Numbered from the stretch's first letter, positions 54,991 through 63,848 are shown. The stretch: 64,000 nucleotides of DNA from Klenkia sp. PcliD-1-E (GCF_024124375.1 NZ_JAMXRZ010000004.1:24230-88229); one strand, 5' to 3'. Notes: generated from the sequence alone by a model not told the origin. Numbers and translations: made by a program.

Positions 54991-55394
54991 CGGACCGGCT
55001 CGCCGTCGACCAGGCCGACCTCGAGCTGCGCGCTGTGGGAGCGCGTCTGCTCGATCGGTAGGCCGAGGAGGGGCGTGGAGTCGGTGATGGTCACGGTCAC
55101 CTGCACCAGGCCGGGACCCTCGACGCGCACCGACCCGCGGGCGCCGATCTGCGAGAGGTACGTGCTGGCAGCGGCGACGGCCAAGCGGGTGTCCTGGCTC
55201 CCACCCGCGGGGACAGGACCCACCGCGATGGCTGCGGCGCGTGCGGCTTCCGCGGATGCGGTGTCGGCGCGGTTGGCGGCCTGGATGTTGGCCCCGGCGT
55301 CGATCAGCGCGGTCACCAGCACGCCGGCGGTCAGGACGACGGAGCAGAAGAGCACGGACACGGAGCCGCGCTCCCCCGGCAGTCCGGTGATCAC
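54987..55394 (-). CDS. TadE/TadG-like pilus-assembly protein (Rv3654c-like)
   Basis: 135 residues from GTG 55394 (GTGA overlap). GLPGERGSVSVLFCSVVLTA followed by GVLVTALIDAGANIQAANRA is the short leader, class III-like cleavage zone and single helix of TadE-type pseudopilins. In this order the third, most divergent member often resembles mycobacterial Rv3654c. It would be processed by the A24 peptidase (62871-63515) and act in pilus assembly. Confidence 0.7.
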   Translation of the reverse strand: MITGLPGERGSVSVLFCSVVLTAGVLVTALIDAGANIQAANRADTASAEAARAAAIAVGPVPAGGSQDTRLAVAAASTYLSQIGARGSVRVEGPGLVQVTVTITDSTPLLGLPIEQTRSHSAQLEVGLVDGEPVR

Positions 55395-55822
55395 GGCTGC
55401 TCCCTGGTGGGGTCGACGGGGCTCGACGCGGTGTCGGTGATGGTGCGGGATCCGGGCAGACCGGCGATCCCGATGTCGGACAGGTCGACTGTGCAGCTGA
55501 CGGAGACTGAGACCGCCGCTCCCGAGCCGGGCGGTGCCCCGAAGGCCGTCGAGTCCACATTCACCACGACGTCGCGACAGCGCAGGTGCTGGTCGCGGAG
55601 GGCTTGGTTCGCCGCTGTGACCGCTGCTGACTCGGCGGCACCCGGCGACCGCGCCAGAGACGCCTCGCGGGCCGCCGAACCGGCGACGCCGGTGATGCGG
55701 TTGCCCGCCATGGCGATCCGGGCGCCCACCACGACGAGCGCGATGACGAGGACCGCGACGGGCAGGAGGATCGCCAGTTCGACCGACTCTGATCCGCGTT
55801 CGCCCGACCGGGGCCTCCTCAT
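55391..55822 (-). CDS. TadE-like minor pilin
   Basis: 143 residues. GERGSESVELAILLPVAVLV with IALVVVGARIAMAGNRI shows the Gly-x-x-x-Val-Glu start of the helix, with the Glu at position five after the likely cleavage, characteristic of TadE. The outer domain contains three Cys (RCRD, SCTV). Overlaps both neighbours by 4 bases. Confidence 0.75.
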   Translation of the reverse strand: MRRPRSGERGSESVELAILLPVAVLVIALVVVGARIAMAGNRITGVAGSAAREASLARSPGAAESAAVTAANQALRDQHLRCRDVVVNVDSTAFGAPPGSGAAVSVSVSCTVDLSDIGIAGLPGSRTITDTASSPVDPTREQP

Positions 55823-56232
55823 GGGGTCTCCCGGACCGTGAACCGCTCAAGGCCGCGAGCGGAGGTCACGTCGACGACCGGCACCATGCCCGGCAACGGG
55901 ATCACGTTGGGGACGTCGGCGACGACGTGGACGACGACGGAGGTGGCCGTCCGTGTCTCCTCCACCCGGTAGCTGGTGATCGTCCCGGTCCCCAGGGCCG
56001 CCAGGTAGTCCTGAGCCGCGTCGCTCCCGGCGCCGGCTGGCGCGCCGTCGAGACTGCCGGCTCTGGCCCCTGCCTCAGCGGCTGCCTCGGCCGCGTCCTG
56101 CGCGAAGTACCACAGCGCCATCTGCGGCCCGGCGAGGAGCAGGGTGACGAGGACCGGGAACAGCACGGCGAACTCGACGCTCGACGACCCGCGCTCCGGC
56201 GCAAGCCATCGAGTCCGCAGGCGTCGCCCCAT
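55819..56232 (-). CDS. TadE-like minor pilin
   Basis: 137 residues. PERGSSSVEFAVLFPVLVTL then LLAGPQMALWYFAQDAAEAA is a textbook TadE leader and helix, with Glu five residues after the predicted cleavage. The mature domain ends VPVVDVTSARGLERFTVRE. It is the first of three TadE-type genes after the Flp gene. Confidence 0.8.
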   Translation of the reverse strand: MGRRLRTRWLAPERGSSSVEFAVLFPVLVTLLLAGPQMALWYFAQDAAEAAAEAGARAGSLDGAPAGAGSDAAQDYLAALGTGTITSYRVEETRTATSVVVHVVADVPNVIPLPGMVPVVDVTSARGLERFTVRETP

Positions 56233-56243
56233 GGTCCGGACCT

Positions 56244-56465
56244 CTACTGGAAGAGGGCCGTCTTGCTGGCCACGAACGCCACGGCGGCTGTGGTGACTGC
56301 AGCGCCCAAGGCGATCGCCAGGATGACCATGAAGGCCTTCTCCGAGGAGTCCGAGCCGCGGTCGTCCTCGACGTCCTCGGCTCGGAGCCAGGAGACGACG
56401 GCGAGGACGCTGGTCTGGACGGCATCGGTCACCCGGCGGGCGATCGCGGTGGTGGAAGGGATCAT
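56244..56465 (-). CDS. Flp-type major pilin candidate
   Basis: 73 residues from ATG 56465. One hydrophobic helix, SEKAFMVILAIALGAAVTTA then AVAFVASKTALFQ, ends the protein after a charged leader-like segment with EDVEDDRGSDSSEKA. The size, the place between TadC and TadE genes and the single C-terminal helix suit actinobacterial Flp pilins, though the leader is longer than in Aggregatibacter Flp. The ALFQ end is common in such actinobacterial proteins. Confidence 0.7.
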   Translation of the reverse strand: MIPSTTAIARRVTDAVQTSVLAVVSWLRAEDVEDDRGSDSSEKAFMVILAIALGAAVTTAAVAFVASKTALFQ

Positions 56466-56491
56466 CGTGCTTCTCCTGGGTGCGGTCGGGC

Positions 56492-57388
56492 TCAGGTCGC
56501 GGTGGTGAACATGCGGATGAGGAAGGGAACGAGGACGAACAAGGTCAGGCCGGTGACCAGCAGGGCCAACGGTCTGGCCATCCGTTCGCTGACCTCGTTG
56601 GCCTGGGTGCGGGCGTCGGCCAGCTCGGCATGCCTCAGGGTTCGCGCCGTGGCGAGGAGCGTGTTGTAGACCGACGCACCGTCCGAGGCCACCGCAGCGA
56701 TGTCGGCGAGGCCGCGGAGTTCCTCCACGCCCAGTTCGTCCCCCAGTTCGCGGAGGTCCGTCCAGGGCTTGCGCCCGGCGAGGGCGGAGCGACGCACGGC
56801 CTGGTGCATCCGCCGGAACGGGACGCTGCCCGAGACGCGCGCTGCTTCCTCCAGCGCCTGCTCGACCGATCCCCGCGCGCGCCGTTCCCCGGCGACGAGG
56901 GTCAAGTAGCACTCCAGGTTGCTCCGGAACTCCTGCCGCGCCGCGCGGGCGTTCTCGCGGACGTCGGCCGTGGGCAGGAACCAGCCGACAGCCGCCGTCC
57001 CGACGCCTGCTGCCACGGGGATGGCCGCACCGAACGGGACGCCGGCAACGGCCATGAGCACCCCGATGAACGACGGCGCGAGCAGGCCAAGCAGCGCGAG
57101 CCTGAGCTTCCGTGCGGCCAGGTCGGCGCGGGTCATGCCGAGGATGGCCAGGTCGGTGCCCGGCACACCCAGCCGCTGCTCGGCCGCGAGCAGGACGCGG
57201 TGGGGCACGAGCCGGGAACGGGTGGCCGACGGACTGGTCGGCACGGGTCCGCGTACGGAAGGCTGCACCGACAGCCGGTCCAGCGCAGCTCCGAGCGCTG
57301 GTGGAGCGGGCCGCAGTGCGCGGACCGCCAGGAGGGAGCCGGACGCAATCAGGCTGCCGGCGATCGCGGCGAGCTGGAGACCGGTCAC
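56492..57388 (-). CDS. TadC-like pilus platform protein
   Basis: 298 residues from GTG 57388 (GTGA overlap). T2SSF-type domain with helices LRLALLGLLAPSFIGVLMAV, AAIPVAAGVGTAAVGWFLPT and PLALLVTGLTLFVLVPFLIR, and ERRARGSVEQALEEAARVSG between them. It forms the inner-membrane platform with TadB. Confidence 0.85.
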   Translation of the reverse strand: MTGLQLAAIAGSLIASGSLLAVRALRPAPPALGAALDRLSVQPSVRGPVPTSPSATRSRLVPHRVLLAAEQRLGVPGTDLAILGMTRADLAARKLRLALLGLLAPSFIGVLMAVAGVPFGAAIPVAAGVGTAAVGWFLPTADVRENARAARQEFRSNLECYLTLVAGERRARGSVEQALEEAARVSGSVPFRRMHQAVRRSALAGRKPWTDLRELGDELGVEELRGLADIAAVASDGASVYNTLLATARTLRHAELADARTQANEVSERMARPLALLVTGLTLFVLVPFLIRMFTTAT

Positions 57389-58245
57389 GAGACGCCCCCG
57401 CCGGGCGGATCCGCGAGCACCCTGGGCCATGCCGGAGGCGCCGACAGCCCTCTCATCCACCGGAGGGCCGTCCCGAAGACGGCGGCGACGAGGAGTAGTG
57501 CGACCTGCCCCAGCGGGCTCGAGTAACCGGAGAGGAACTCGCGCGCGAACAGCAGCATCGCGGCGATCACGACACCAGTCGTGACGACGATGGTGCGCAT
57601 GTTGGACCGTGGCTTGGCCCGTTCGGCCTCCACCTCGCGGACCATGCGGGATCGTTCGTCGAGGTCGGCCGCCAGGGACGTGAGCACCTCCGCGAGGCCG
57701 GGACCACCGTTGCGCTCGCGGAGGATGAGCACCATGGCGATCTTGTCGGCCGCGGGATCGCCGATGTCGTCGGCGAAGCGGCGCAGAGCCGTCTCCACTC
57801 CCTGCGGGCCCATGCGATTGACGAGGTCAGCGACAGCAGGCCGGATGACGGCCGGTGCCGAGTCGGCCGACCGTCGCAGCGCCTCGCGGGTGGAGCCTGC
57901 GGCTCCCGAACTGATGAGGTCGGCGAGGCGACGCGTCCAGTCGGCCAGGGCGTCAGAGGTGTCGATCAGTCGACGAGACGCTCTGCCTCCGCCGATCACG
58001 CTGGGCACGAAGACGACAGCGGCAGCGGCGGCGATGGCCGCCACGGGCCACCCGGCGAGCGCGAGGACCAGGACGCCGACCAACAGGCCGGCCGCATGCG
58101 TCCTCGTCGGGCGGAACCCCCTTCGGCGTCCGGCGGAGCGATCGGACTCCAGCAGCGTCTCTCCACGGGCCGCGAACACGGCCGCAACTCCCCCAGCTGC
58201 CACGAGGAGGCCGCCGACGCCCATCAGCAGTGCTGCCGCGGTCAC
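57385..58245 (-). CDS. TadB-like pilus platform protein
   Basis: 286 residues from GTG 58245. Helices at the N-terminus (AALLMGVGGLLVAAGGVAAV), centre (GLLVGVLVLALAGWPVAAIA) and C-terminus (TIVVTTGVVIAAMLLFAREF). The T2SSF core reads ALADWTRRLADLISSGAAGS and ERNGGPGLAEVLTSLAADLD. It is the partner of TadC. Confidence 0.85.
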   Translation of the reverse strand: MTAAALLMGVGGLLVAAGGVAAVFAARGETLLESDRSAGRRRGFRPTRTHAAGLLVGVLVLALAGWPVAAIAAAAAVVFVPSVIGGGRASRRLIDTSDALADWTRRLADLISSGAAGSTREALRRSADSAPAVIRPAVADLVNRMGPQGVETALRRFADDIGDPAADKIAMVLILRERNGGPGLAEVLTSLAADLDERSRMVREVEAERAKPRSNMRTIVVTTGVVIAAMLLFAREFLSGYSSPLGQVALLLVAAVFGTALRWMRGLSAPPAWPRVLADPPGGGVS

Positions 58246-59660
58246 GGCGTCGCCCCGGCAGACGTGGAGGCTCGCCAGTCCGAGGCATCGGGATGGAGCC
58301 AGTCGAGATCGAAACCGACCGCGCTCAACCGCTCCCGGAGGGAGTCGCCCAGCAGCCCGGCTCCCGTCGCACGTGCTCGCCGGTCACCGACTCGGGGCGC
58401 GAAGACGGCGGTCAGGTCCGGGCGTCCCGAGTCACCGATGGCACCCAGCTCGTACACACCGGAGACGTACCGGTTGTAGAACCGATCGCGTTCGACGTGG
58501 ACGACCAGCCCGAGGGCGGCCAGGGAGCGCAGGACCAGTTCTGACGACGGGGCCGGGTGCGCCTTGAGGGCGTTGATGAGCACCTTGTCGAAGATCCCGC
58601 CCGCCGAGGGCGAGTGGATCGTGCACATCACCGAGGCGATGCCGCTGGTGGCTGCCTCCAGCAGCGATGTCACGTAGGCGCCCCGGACCTCGCCGACCAG
58701 GACCCACGTCGGCGACGCTCGCAGCGCCAGGTGCAGGGCATCGCCCATGTCGAAGGCCCCGCGTCCTTCGGCGTTCGGCAGGCGCGACTCGAACGGCCGG
58801 CAGACAGCGTGACGAGAGACGTAGCGCTTCTCGGCGGCGTCCCATCGTGGGATGTGCAGCCCGAGCTCGCGTTCGTCCTCGACGGTGACGACGACGTTGT
58901 TCCACGGGATGGTGTTGCCGAGCGCGCGCATCAGCGTCGTCTTCCCGACACCCGGGGCCCCGGACACGAGGGGCGACACACCCGCCTCGATCGCTGCCCG
59001 CAGGAACGCTCGCAGGGGCCCGTCGACCATGCCCATCCGGTGCAGGTCGTCCAGGCTCGGATCGCTGAAGCGGTGCACCCGGATGACCCCGGCCGGTCGG
59101 GGCACGACATCCATGGCGGCCTGCAGGCGAGCACCGAGCTCGGTCACGCCCTGCAGCCGGACGTTCAGCACAGGGCTCGCAGACGAGAACTCCCGACTCG
59201 TCTGGCCGCCGTCAGAACGAGAGCCCATCGCACGCAGCAGTTGTTCCAGTTCCTCGTCGCTGGTCGCGATAGGCGGACCCGGCACCAGGGCGCCGTCGAC
59301 CAGGCGCAGCATGGTGGGCTCGGAGCCCTCGAAGTGGATGTCCTCGACATCGGGGCGGGAGAGCAGCGGCGCGAGTCGACCCAGACCGTCGAGCTCGGCC
59401 AGCACCGCGTCGACGATGGAGTCCTCAAGCAACCCGTCCGGCGCGGACCGGCCGCTGTTCGCCTCGTGCAGGAGCCACTGCTCGTACTCGTCGTTGACCA
59501 GCTTGCGGGTGAGTTCGCGGCGCGGGCCAGGCGCGTAGTTGCGGTCCTCGGCGCTGAGGCGGGTCGACACCCGCTGACGGAGCTCGGCGACCACCCGGTA
59601 GTCACTCTCGGAGAGCTCCGCCATCCCGGTCCCGTGCTCGACGTCCAACTGGGCGGTCAT
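58242..59660 (-). CDS. tadA: TadA/CpaF-type pilus ATPase
   Basis: 472 residues from ATG 59660 (ATGA overlap). GspE/CpaF family: Walker A SGAPGVGKTTLMRALG near residue 230, Asp-box-like VTVEDERELGL, Walker B WVLVGEVRGAYV, and His box CTIHSPSAGGIF. It should power pilus extension, and retraction if it occurs. It clusters with TadB, TadC and TadZ. Confidence 0.9.
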   Translation of the reverse strand: MTAQLDVEHGTGMAELSESDYRVVAELRQRVSTRLSAEDRNYAPGPRRELTRKLVNDEYEQWLLHEANSGRSAPDGLLEDSIVDAVLAELDGLGRLAPLLSRPDVEDIHFEGSEPTMLRLVDGALVPGPPIATSDEELEQLLRAMGSRSDGGQTSREFSSASPVLNVRLQGVTELGARLQAAMDVVPRPAGVIRVHRFSDPSLDDLHRMGMVDGPLRAFLRAAIEAGVSPLVSGAPGVGKTTLMRALGNTIPWNNVVVTVEDERELGLHIPRWDAAEKRYVSRHAVCRPFESRLPNAEGRGAFDMGDALHLALRASPTWVLVGEVRGAYVTSLLEAATSGIASVMCTIHSPSAGGIFDKVLINALKAHPAPSSELVLRSLAALGLVVHVERDRFYNRYVSGVYELGAIGDSGRPDLTAVFAPRVGDRRARATGAGLLGDSLRERLSAVGFDLDWLHPDASDWRASTSAGATP

Positions 59661-60430
59661 GCACTCACCGATGTCCGCGACCGGTCTGCCGCGGCCAGCC
59701 GACGCGCCATTTCACCTGCAGACCGCACGAGGGGCGACCGCCGCATACCCCGTCCACTCGCAGCGACGCCGTCCGAGAAGACCGATGCCGAGACCCCGTC
59801 CGCGGGCATCCGACCGGCGAGGGGAATGCCGAGCGTGCCGGCCACCTCGTCGGCTGAGTAGGGGCCCGCACCCACCACTAGTGCGGAGACCGTGCCCAGG
59901 TCGCCCAGCTCGGTGCGGAGGCGGCGAAGCGCGTCATGCGCTGCATGGACTGACCGCACGCTCGGCCGGACGACGAGCAGCACGAGGTCTGCTGCCCGGA
60001 CGACCGGCCAGCACCCACGGTCCCCCACGAGCCGACCGGTGTCGACGAGGACGTCTCGACCCAGCGAGCGCGGGGCAGCGGCCAGAGCTGTCGAGAGCCG
60101 CTCCCACGTAGCCGCGGTGAACGAGGCGCCCTGGGCGGCTGTCCCGAACCCGGGCAGCAACCCGAGCATCGGGTGCTCGGGTATCTGCACGGCATGGCTG
60201 AGCAGAGCGGACGCCGCGGCAGCCGGCCCGGTCTCGTGCCGGACGGCCGCCGACCAGGACAGCAGCCCGGTCTCCGCACCGACCCGGCCGGCCATCAGCC
60301 CGGGCGCGACATCGCCGCCGGCGAGGTCGCAGTCAGCCAATAGCAGGGCACGGGGCCAGGTCGTGGCCAGCGCGCAGGCCGTCGTCGTCACCCCCGGCGC
60401 GGCCTTGCCGGAAGTCAGCACGGTAAGCAT
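59657..60430 (-). CDS. TadZ/CpaE-like ParA-family protein
   Basis: 257 residues. MLTVLTSGKAAPGVTTTACA begins the protein with a ParA-like P-loop whose GK[ST] is replaced by GVTT, a deviation known in TadZ/CpaE proteins. LLADCDLAGGDVAPGL and DVLVDTGRLVGDRGCWPVVR and LVLLVVRPSVRSVHAAHDAL are further family traits. It probably places the Tad machine at the membrane. Starts by TGATG overlap with the CpaB-like gene. Confidence 0.75.
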   Translation of the reverse strand: MLTVLTSGKAAPGVTTTACALATTWPRALLLADCDLAGGDVAPGLMAGRVGAETGLLSWSAAVRHETGPAAAASALLSHAVQIPEHPMLGLLPGFGTAAQGASFTAATWERLSTALAAAPRSLGRDVLVDTGRLVGDRGCWPVVRAADLVLLVVRPSVRSVHAAHDALRRLRTELGDLGTVSALVVGAGPYSADEVAGTLGIPLAGRMPADGVSASVFSDGVAASGRGMRRSPLVRSAGEMARRLAAADRSRTSVSA

Positions 60431-61131
60431 CAGCCGTTGCCGGGCAGCACGATGACGGCCAGGTTGCCGGTCGACGCCAGGGCCGCGACGGCTTCCCCGT
60501 CGTCCTCGGACACCTCGACATCCACAACGGTCACCTGGGTCGCCGGGTTGAGGGGTCCGACCTGCGCGACGGTCGCAGTCACGGTCGCGGCGAGGCCGGA
60601 CGCGGTCGCGTTCACGACGCCCGCGGTGCCCGGGGTGGCGACGACGAGGACCTGCTGACCCGGGGTGAGCCCACGGGCAGGGAACTGTCCGCCCTGAAGG
60701 GGCAGCGCGACCAGCACGCTCCCGTCGGGGATCCCGGACCCGGTCCCGAGCTGGGACATCGTGAGCAGCCCGCCCCGCGACAGCGGGACCTCGGCCACCA
60801 TGCCGACCACGCTGGACAGATCGGCCGCGGCGACCGGGCTGAGCGCGGGGTCGTCGGGGACGCTCGCGACGACGAAGTCCTCCGCAGTGAGGATGGCGCC
60901 GGCCTCGACGTCCCGCGCGATGGCCAGCACCTCGGTGCGGCTGGTGAGCATCTGGGCAGCGGTGAAGGCCAGGATCCCGCCGAGGAGGACGACGAGCACG
61001 GCCAGCGCGAGCGACTTCCTGCTGACCCGGCGCCGTGCCGCCGCGGTCAGCTGCACCGGGGCGGGAGCCGAGGCGCGGGGACCATCCGCGTCGTCCCCGG
61101 CGCGGATCGGCGCTCGCAACTGCGCGGTCAT
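60430..61131 (-). CDS. CpaB/RcpC-like SAF-domain protein
   Basis: 233 residues from ATG 61131 (ATGA overlap). One helix (LALAVLVVLLGGILAFTAAQ) is followed by an SAF domain: VLAIARDVEAGAILTAEDFV, SSVVGMVAEVPLSRGGLLTM, RGLTPGQQVLVVATPG. This is the periplasmic or cell-wall pilus component CpaB/RcpC, here without an outer-membrane secretin, as expected in an actinomycete. Confidence 0.8.
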   Translation of the reverse strand: MTAQLRAPIRAGDDADGPRASAPAPVQLTAAARRRVSRKSLALAVLVVLLGGILAFTAAQMLTSRTEVLAIARDVEAGAILTAEDFVVASVPDDPALSPVAAADLSSVVGMVAEVPLSRGGLLTMSQLGTGSGIPDGSVLVALPLQGGQFPARGLTPGQQVLVVATPGTAGVVNATASGLAATVTATVAQVGPLNPATQVTVVDVEVSEDDGEAVAALASTGNLAVIVLPGNG

Positions 61132-62081
61132 CGAGTGACCACCGTCTGCGCCTCGACGACGGCGAAAGCAGCGGTCGACGTGGTGGTCAACGGCGGGAGT
61201 GTGCCCGTGACCCCGGTCGAGGACCGCCACGAGACTGACCATCGGATGCCGTACACGGCGGACACCTTCCCGTCGGGCTGCTGGAGGGACGAGCTGTCGT
61301 AGCGGTAGTCACAGCCTGACGGCGACGGGCTCCACACCCCGGCCGAGGGCTGCCACGCGGTGCCGGGCCCGGTGCAGGACACGGTCGCGGAGCCGTCCCC
61401 GGGGGTGAAGGTGAGCGCCGTCGGGGTCACGGTGACCTCGGCCCACACGCCGCCGGCGTCGGCCCGCGCGGACGTCGGCCGGTAAGAATCGGCGTCGGTC
61501 CAGAACCAGGTGTGGGCGTTGACGACGGTGTAGGCGCGTCCGTCGCTGAGGGTCCCGGCCGGGTACCGACCGGCGGTCGGCGAGGGAAGGACGACGGTGT
61601 CGAGCGCCTGTCGCGCAAGGACGGCGGGGTCCACCGCCGCTGGTCCGGCAGGCGGAGTGGCCGACCAGAAGGTGTAGCCGTTGGTGCCCGGGAAGGAGAG
61701 CCCGTTGGTGAACGGCGTGCAGAAGTAGAGGGCTCCATCGGTACGACCGCCCCACATCGGGGAGTCGGATGGCGGAGGGTTGTCCAGGGGGCGGACGTAG
61801 CACTGCTTGGTCTGGGACCACCAGCCGCCGGCGTCGGAGCACGGGACGGTCGCACCCAGCCGGGTGTCGGTACAGGCTGCTGCCGGCGTCGTACCGCCTC
61901 CGCCGTCCGATCGCGGAGAGCTCGGGCTCTGCCCGTTCGAGCCGCCGGTCTCTGCGGTCACCACGCAGAACCCGTGGGCGGTGTACTGCTGGCACTCGGC
62001 CGGGGCCGCGGAGCCGACCGAGGCCGGCAGCACAGCGATCAGGGCCAGGGTGCTGGCGAGGATGAGTCTCAGCCGGGACAT
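61128..62081 (-). CDS. Secreted protein of the Tad locus
   Basis: 317 residues from ATG 62081; the frame is open further but this start begins a signal peptide (RLILASTLALIAVLPASVGS with cleavage near SAAPAE). The mature protein has several Cys (AECQQYTAHGFCVV, CTDTRLGATVPC, KQCYVRP, YFCTPF) and a beta-rich second half (AYTVVNAHTWFWTD, TALTFTPGDGSATVSCTGPG). Not recognised; overlaps the lipoprotein gene by 13 bases. May be a pilus-associated or adhesive surface protein. Confidence 0.65.
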   Translation of the reverse strand: MSRLRLILASTLALIAVLPASVGSAAPAECQQYTAHGFCVVTAETGGSNGQSPSSPRSDGGGGTTPAAACTDTRLGATVPCSDAGGWWSQTKQCYVRPLDNPPPSDSPMWGGRTDGALYFCTPFTNGLSFPGTNGYTFWSATPPAGPAAVDPAVLARQALDTVVLPSPTAGRYPAGTLSDGRAYTVVNAHTWFWTDADSYRPTSARADAGGVWAEVTVTPTALTFTPGDGSATVSCTGPGTAWQPSAGVWSPSPSGCDYRYDSSSLQQPDGKVSAVYGIRWSVSWRSSTGVTGTLPPLTTTSTAAFAVVEAQTVVTR

Positions 62082-62662
62082 GCCTGGGCCTGTGTGTTCG
62101 GGGCCGAGCTGACCCGCCAGGACGAGGAGTCCGGGTAGGCGGTGTTGACGATGGTCAGTTCGGAGACGAGGAACGGAGACTGCTGCCCCGGCGTCAGCGC
62201 AGCACCGGCCGAGGAAGTCGCCCCGACCTGGGTGACGTCGATGCACGCCGTGATCTTGACGAAGGGCAGGTCCCCCGCGGCCGCTACCTCGAGGTCGACT
62301 AACCCCGGGGTGGTGCTGACGACCTGCGATTGGCCGGTCTGGGTGTAGCCGCTGGCGCGGAAGCTCTGGATGGCGGCGGCCTCCGACGCGGCCTCCGGGT
62401 CCACCGCCACCTCGTACAGGGTGTCGATGGGCAGGGTCGGGTCGGTGTAGAGCTGGTCCACCGTCTGCCAGTAGGCCGTGACGAAGGCGGTGGCCTCCGC
62501 GACGGCCGACTTCTCGGGGTCAGTGGTGGTCGACGGAGCGGCCGTCGTCGGCGTCGAGGAAGTAGCGGGCTCCGCGGGGGTGTCCGACCCGGAGCAGGCT
62601 GCGAGGAGAACGGGCAAGGTCATCAGCGCGCAGCGAGCAGCCACGACGTGCGAGAGCGTCAT
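62069..62662 (-). CDS. Lipoprotein, first gene of the Tad operon
   Basis: 197 residues from ATG 62662, with a strong GGAGGAAGG ribosome site. Signal peptide and lipobox LPVLLAACSGSD near residue 25, a Thr/Ser/Ala-rich linker, then an NTF2-like domain: ATAFVTAYWQTVDQLYTDPT, AAIQSFRASGYTQTGQSQVV. It heads the minus-strand Tad series and probably sits on the outer face of the membrane. Longer starts would bury the signal peptide. Confidence 0.7.
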   Translation of the reverse strand: MTLSHVVAARCALMTLPVLLAACSGSDTPAEPATSSTPTTAAPSTTTDPEKSAVAEATAFVTAYWQTVDQLYTDPTLPIDTLYEVAVDPEAASEAAAIQSFRASGYTQTGQSQVVSTTPGLVDLEVAAAGDLPFVKITACIDVTQVGATSSAGAALTPGQQSPFLVSELTIVNTAYPDSSSWRVSSAPNTQAQACPG

Positions 62663-62741
62663 GCTGCGGCACCTTCCTCCAATTCCATCGGCTGGCGAGC
62701 ATGCATCGCCGATGGCGTCCTGCAACGACTGCAGGCGCCAC

Positions 62742-62759
62742 GTCACCCGGTCCGGTGAC
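62742..62759. promoter_or_regulatory. 18-bp inverted repeat upstream of the Tad operon
   Basis: GTCACC at 62742-62747 and GGTGAC at 62754-62759 form an 18-bp dyad (7 of 9 pairs overall), 80 bases before ATG 62662. It lies between the divergent lipoprotein and prepilin-peptidase genes and is a candidate operator for both. The element-encoded HTH proteins are possible binders. Confidence 0.35.
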
Positions 62760-62870
62760 ACGAACGACTGATTTCGAGCTTGCGTGGGTCACGAACCGTC
62801 ACCAGGCAGTACAACCTCAGTGACAGCCCCCTCACCAGCGCGATCAGCGCTCAGCACCAAGCGAGGACAC

Positions 62871-63515
62871 GTGGACACCCCTGCGGTCGCCGCTGTGGCC
62901 ATCGCCTCGGCCGCCGGCTCAGTGGCGGTCCCTTGGGTCACCGTCCGGGGGTTGCGACAGGTGCGATGGGGTGGCCCACTCCCCCGCCGGCTCCGGTCGG
63001 GCACCGCGCTGGTGGGCGCCGCGACAAGCGCCGCGGTCGCGGATCTCCTCTTCGCGCGCATCGAGTGGGCGTTGCTGCCGGCCTACGTCCTATGGACGTG
63101 CGCTCTGGTGGCGCTCGCGATGTGCGACGGGTTGACCCAGCGGATCCCGACGCCCCTGATCCGCCGATCGATCGTCGTCGTCTGCCTCGCGTTGATTGCG
63201 GGTGCGGGCAGCGCGGGGCACTGGACACTGCTGCTGGCCGCGGCCGCTTGGATCATCGCCTCGGCGGCCGCCTTGCTCCTCGCATGGCGCTTCGCTGGTG
63301 CTGGCTTCGGGGACGTTCGTCTCGCGGTCCTCGGGGGCGTCGGTCTGGGCTTCGCCACCCCCACCAGCCTGCTCATCGGCCTCGGCGCGTGGGCCGCCGT
63401 AACCGCCGGCCAAGCCGTGACCGCGAGCGCCCGAGATGGATCGCTGCGGACGAGGGTCGCCCTCGGACCGGGATTGGCGACGGCGTTCCTGGTGGCCGCC
63501 TGCATACCCACGTAG
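62871..63515 (+). CDS. A24 prepilin peptidase (TadV/CpaA-like)
   Basis: 214 residues from GTG 62871, chosen over 62784 for its GAGG site and membrane-first N-terminus. Several helices are evident. The two catalytic Asp motifs are present: DGLTQRIPTPLI after the third helix and GAGFGDVRLAVLGG later. It lacks the N-methylation domain, as do TadV/CpaA enzymes. It should cleave the Flp and TadE-like prepilins encoded divergently on the other strand. Confidence 0.85.
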   Translation: MDTPAVAAVAIASAAGSVAVPWVTVRGLRQVRWGGPLPRRLRSGTALVGAATSAAVADLLFARIEWALLPAYVLWTCALVALAMCDGLTQRIPTPLIRRSIVVVCLALIAGAGSAGHWTLLLAAAAWIIASAAALLLAWRFAGAGFGDVRLAVLGGVGLGFATPTSLLIGLGAWAAVTAGQAVTASARDGSLRTRVALGPGLATAFLVAACIPT

Positions 63516-63545
63516 ACCTCGTGGAGCGCTCCGGCGTGTGCGTAG

Positions 63546-63848
63546 TCAGCGCCGGGGCCACCAGAACCGAACTGTCACCTCAACTTGCAGCAGTCCCATC
63601 AACTGGCTGTAGTCGAGGTAGGCCAGTGGGTTGACGTTGTCTGCACCCGCCATGTGCGTGAACGCCGCATCTTTGATTGACCGACCCGTGGCCTGCTTCA
63701 CGGCATCGGACCACCGCTTGCCCAGGAAGGAGCGCACCTCGACGTACGCCAGCTCCCTTAGCCAGGTCTCGAGTTGCCACCAGCGTGCGTAGAGCGCAAG
63801 CGACCTCGGGGAGAGAGCTGCCGATCCGCCCGCTGTCGCCGCCGCCAC
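63546..63848 (-). CDS. Small HEPN-like protein, probably truncated
   Basis: 100 residues; GTG 63848 is the first start after an in-frame stop and has no ribosome site. RSLALYARWWQLETWLRELA, YVEVRSFLGKRWSDAV and DYSQLMGLL resemble Swt1/Apea-like HEPN proteins found near actinomycete defence and mobile genes, but the usual Arg-x4-His RNase motif is not clear. Loss of its N-terminus next to an IS21 end suggests damage. Low certainty. Confidence 0.4.
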   Translation of the reverse strand: MAAATAGGSAALSPRSLALYARWWQLETWLRELAYVEVRSFLGKRWSDAVKQATGRSIKDAAFTHMAGADNVNPLAYLDYSQLMGLLQVEVTVRFWWPRR

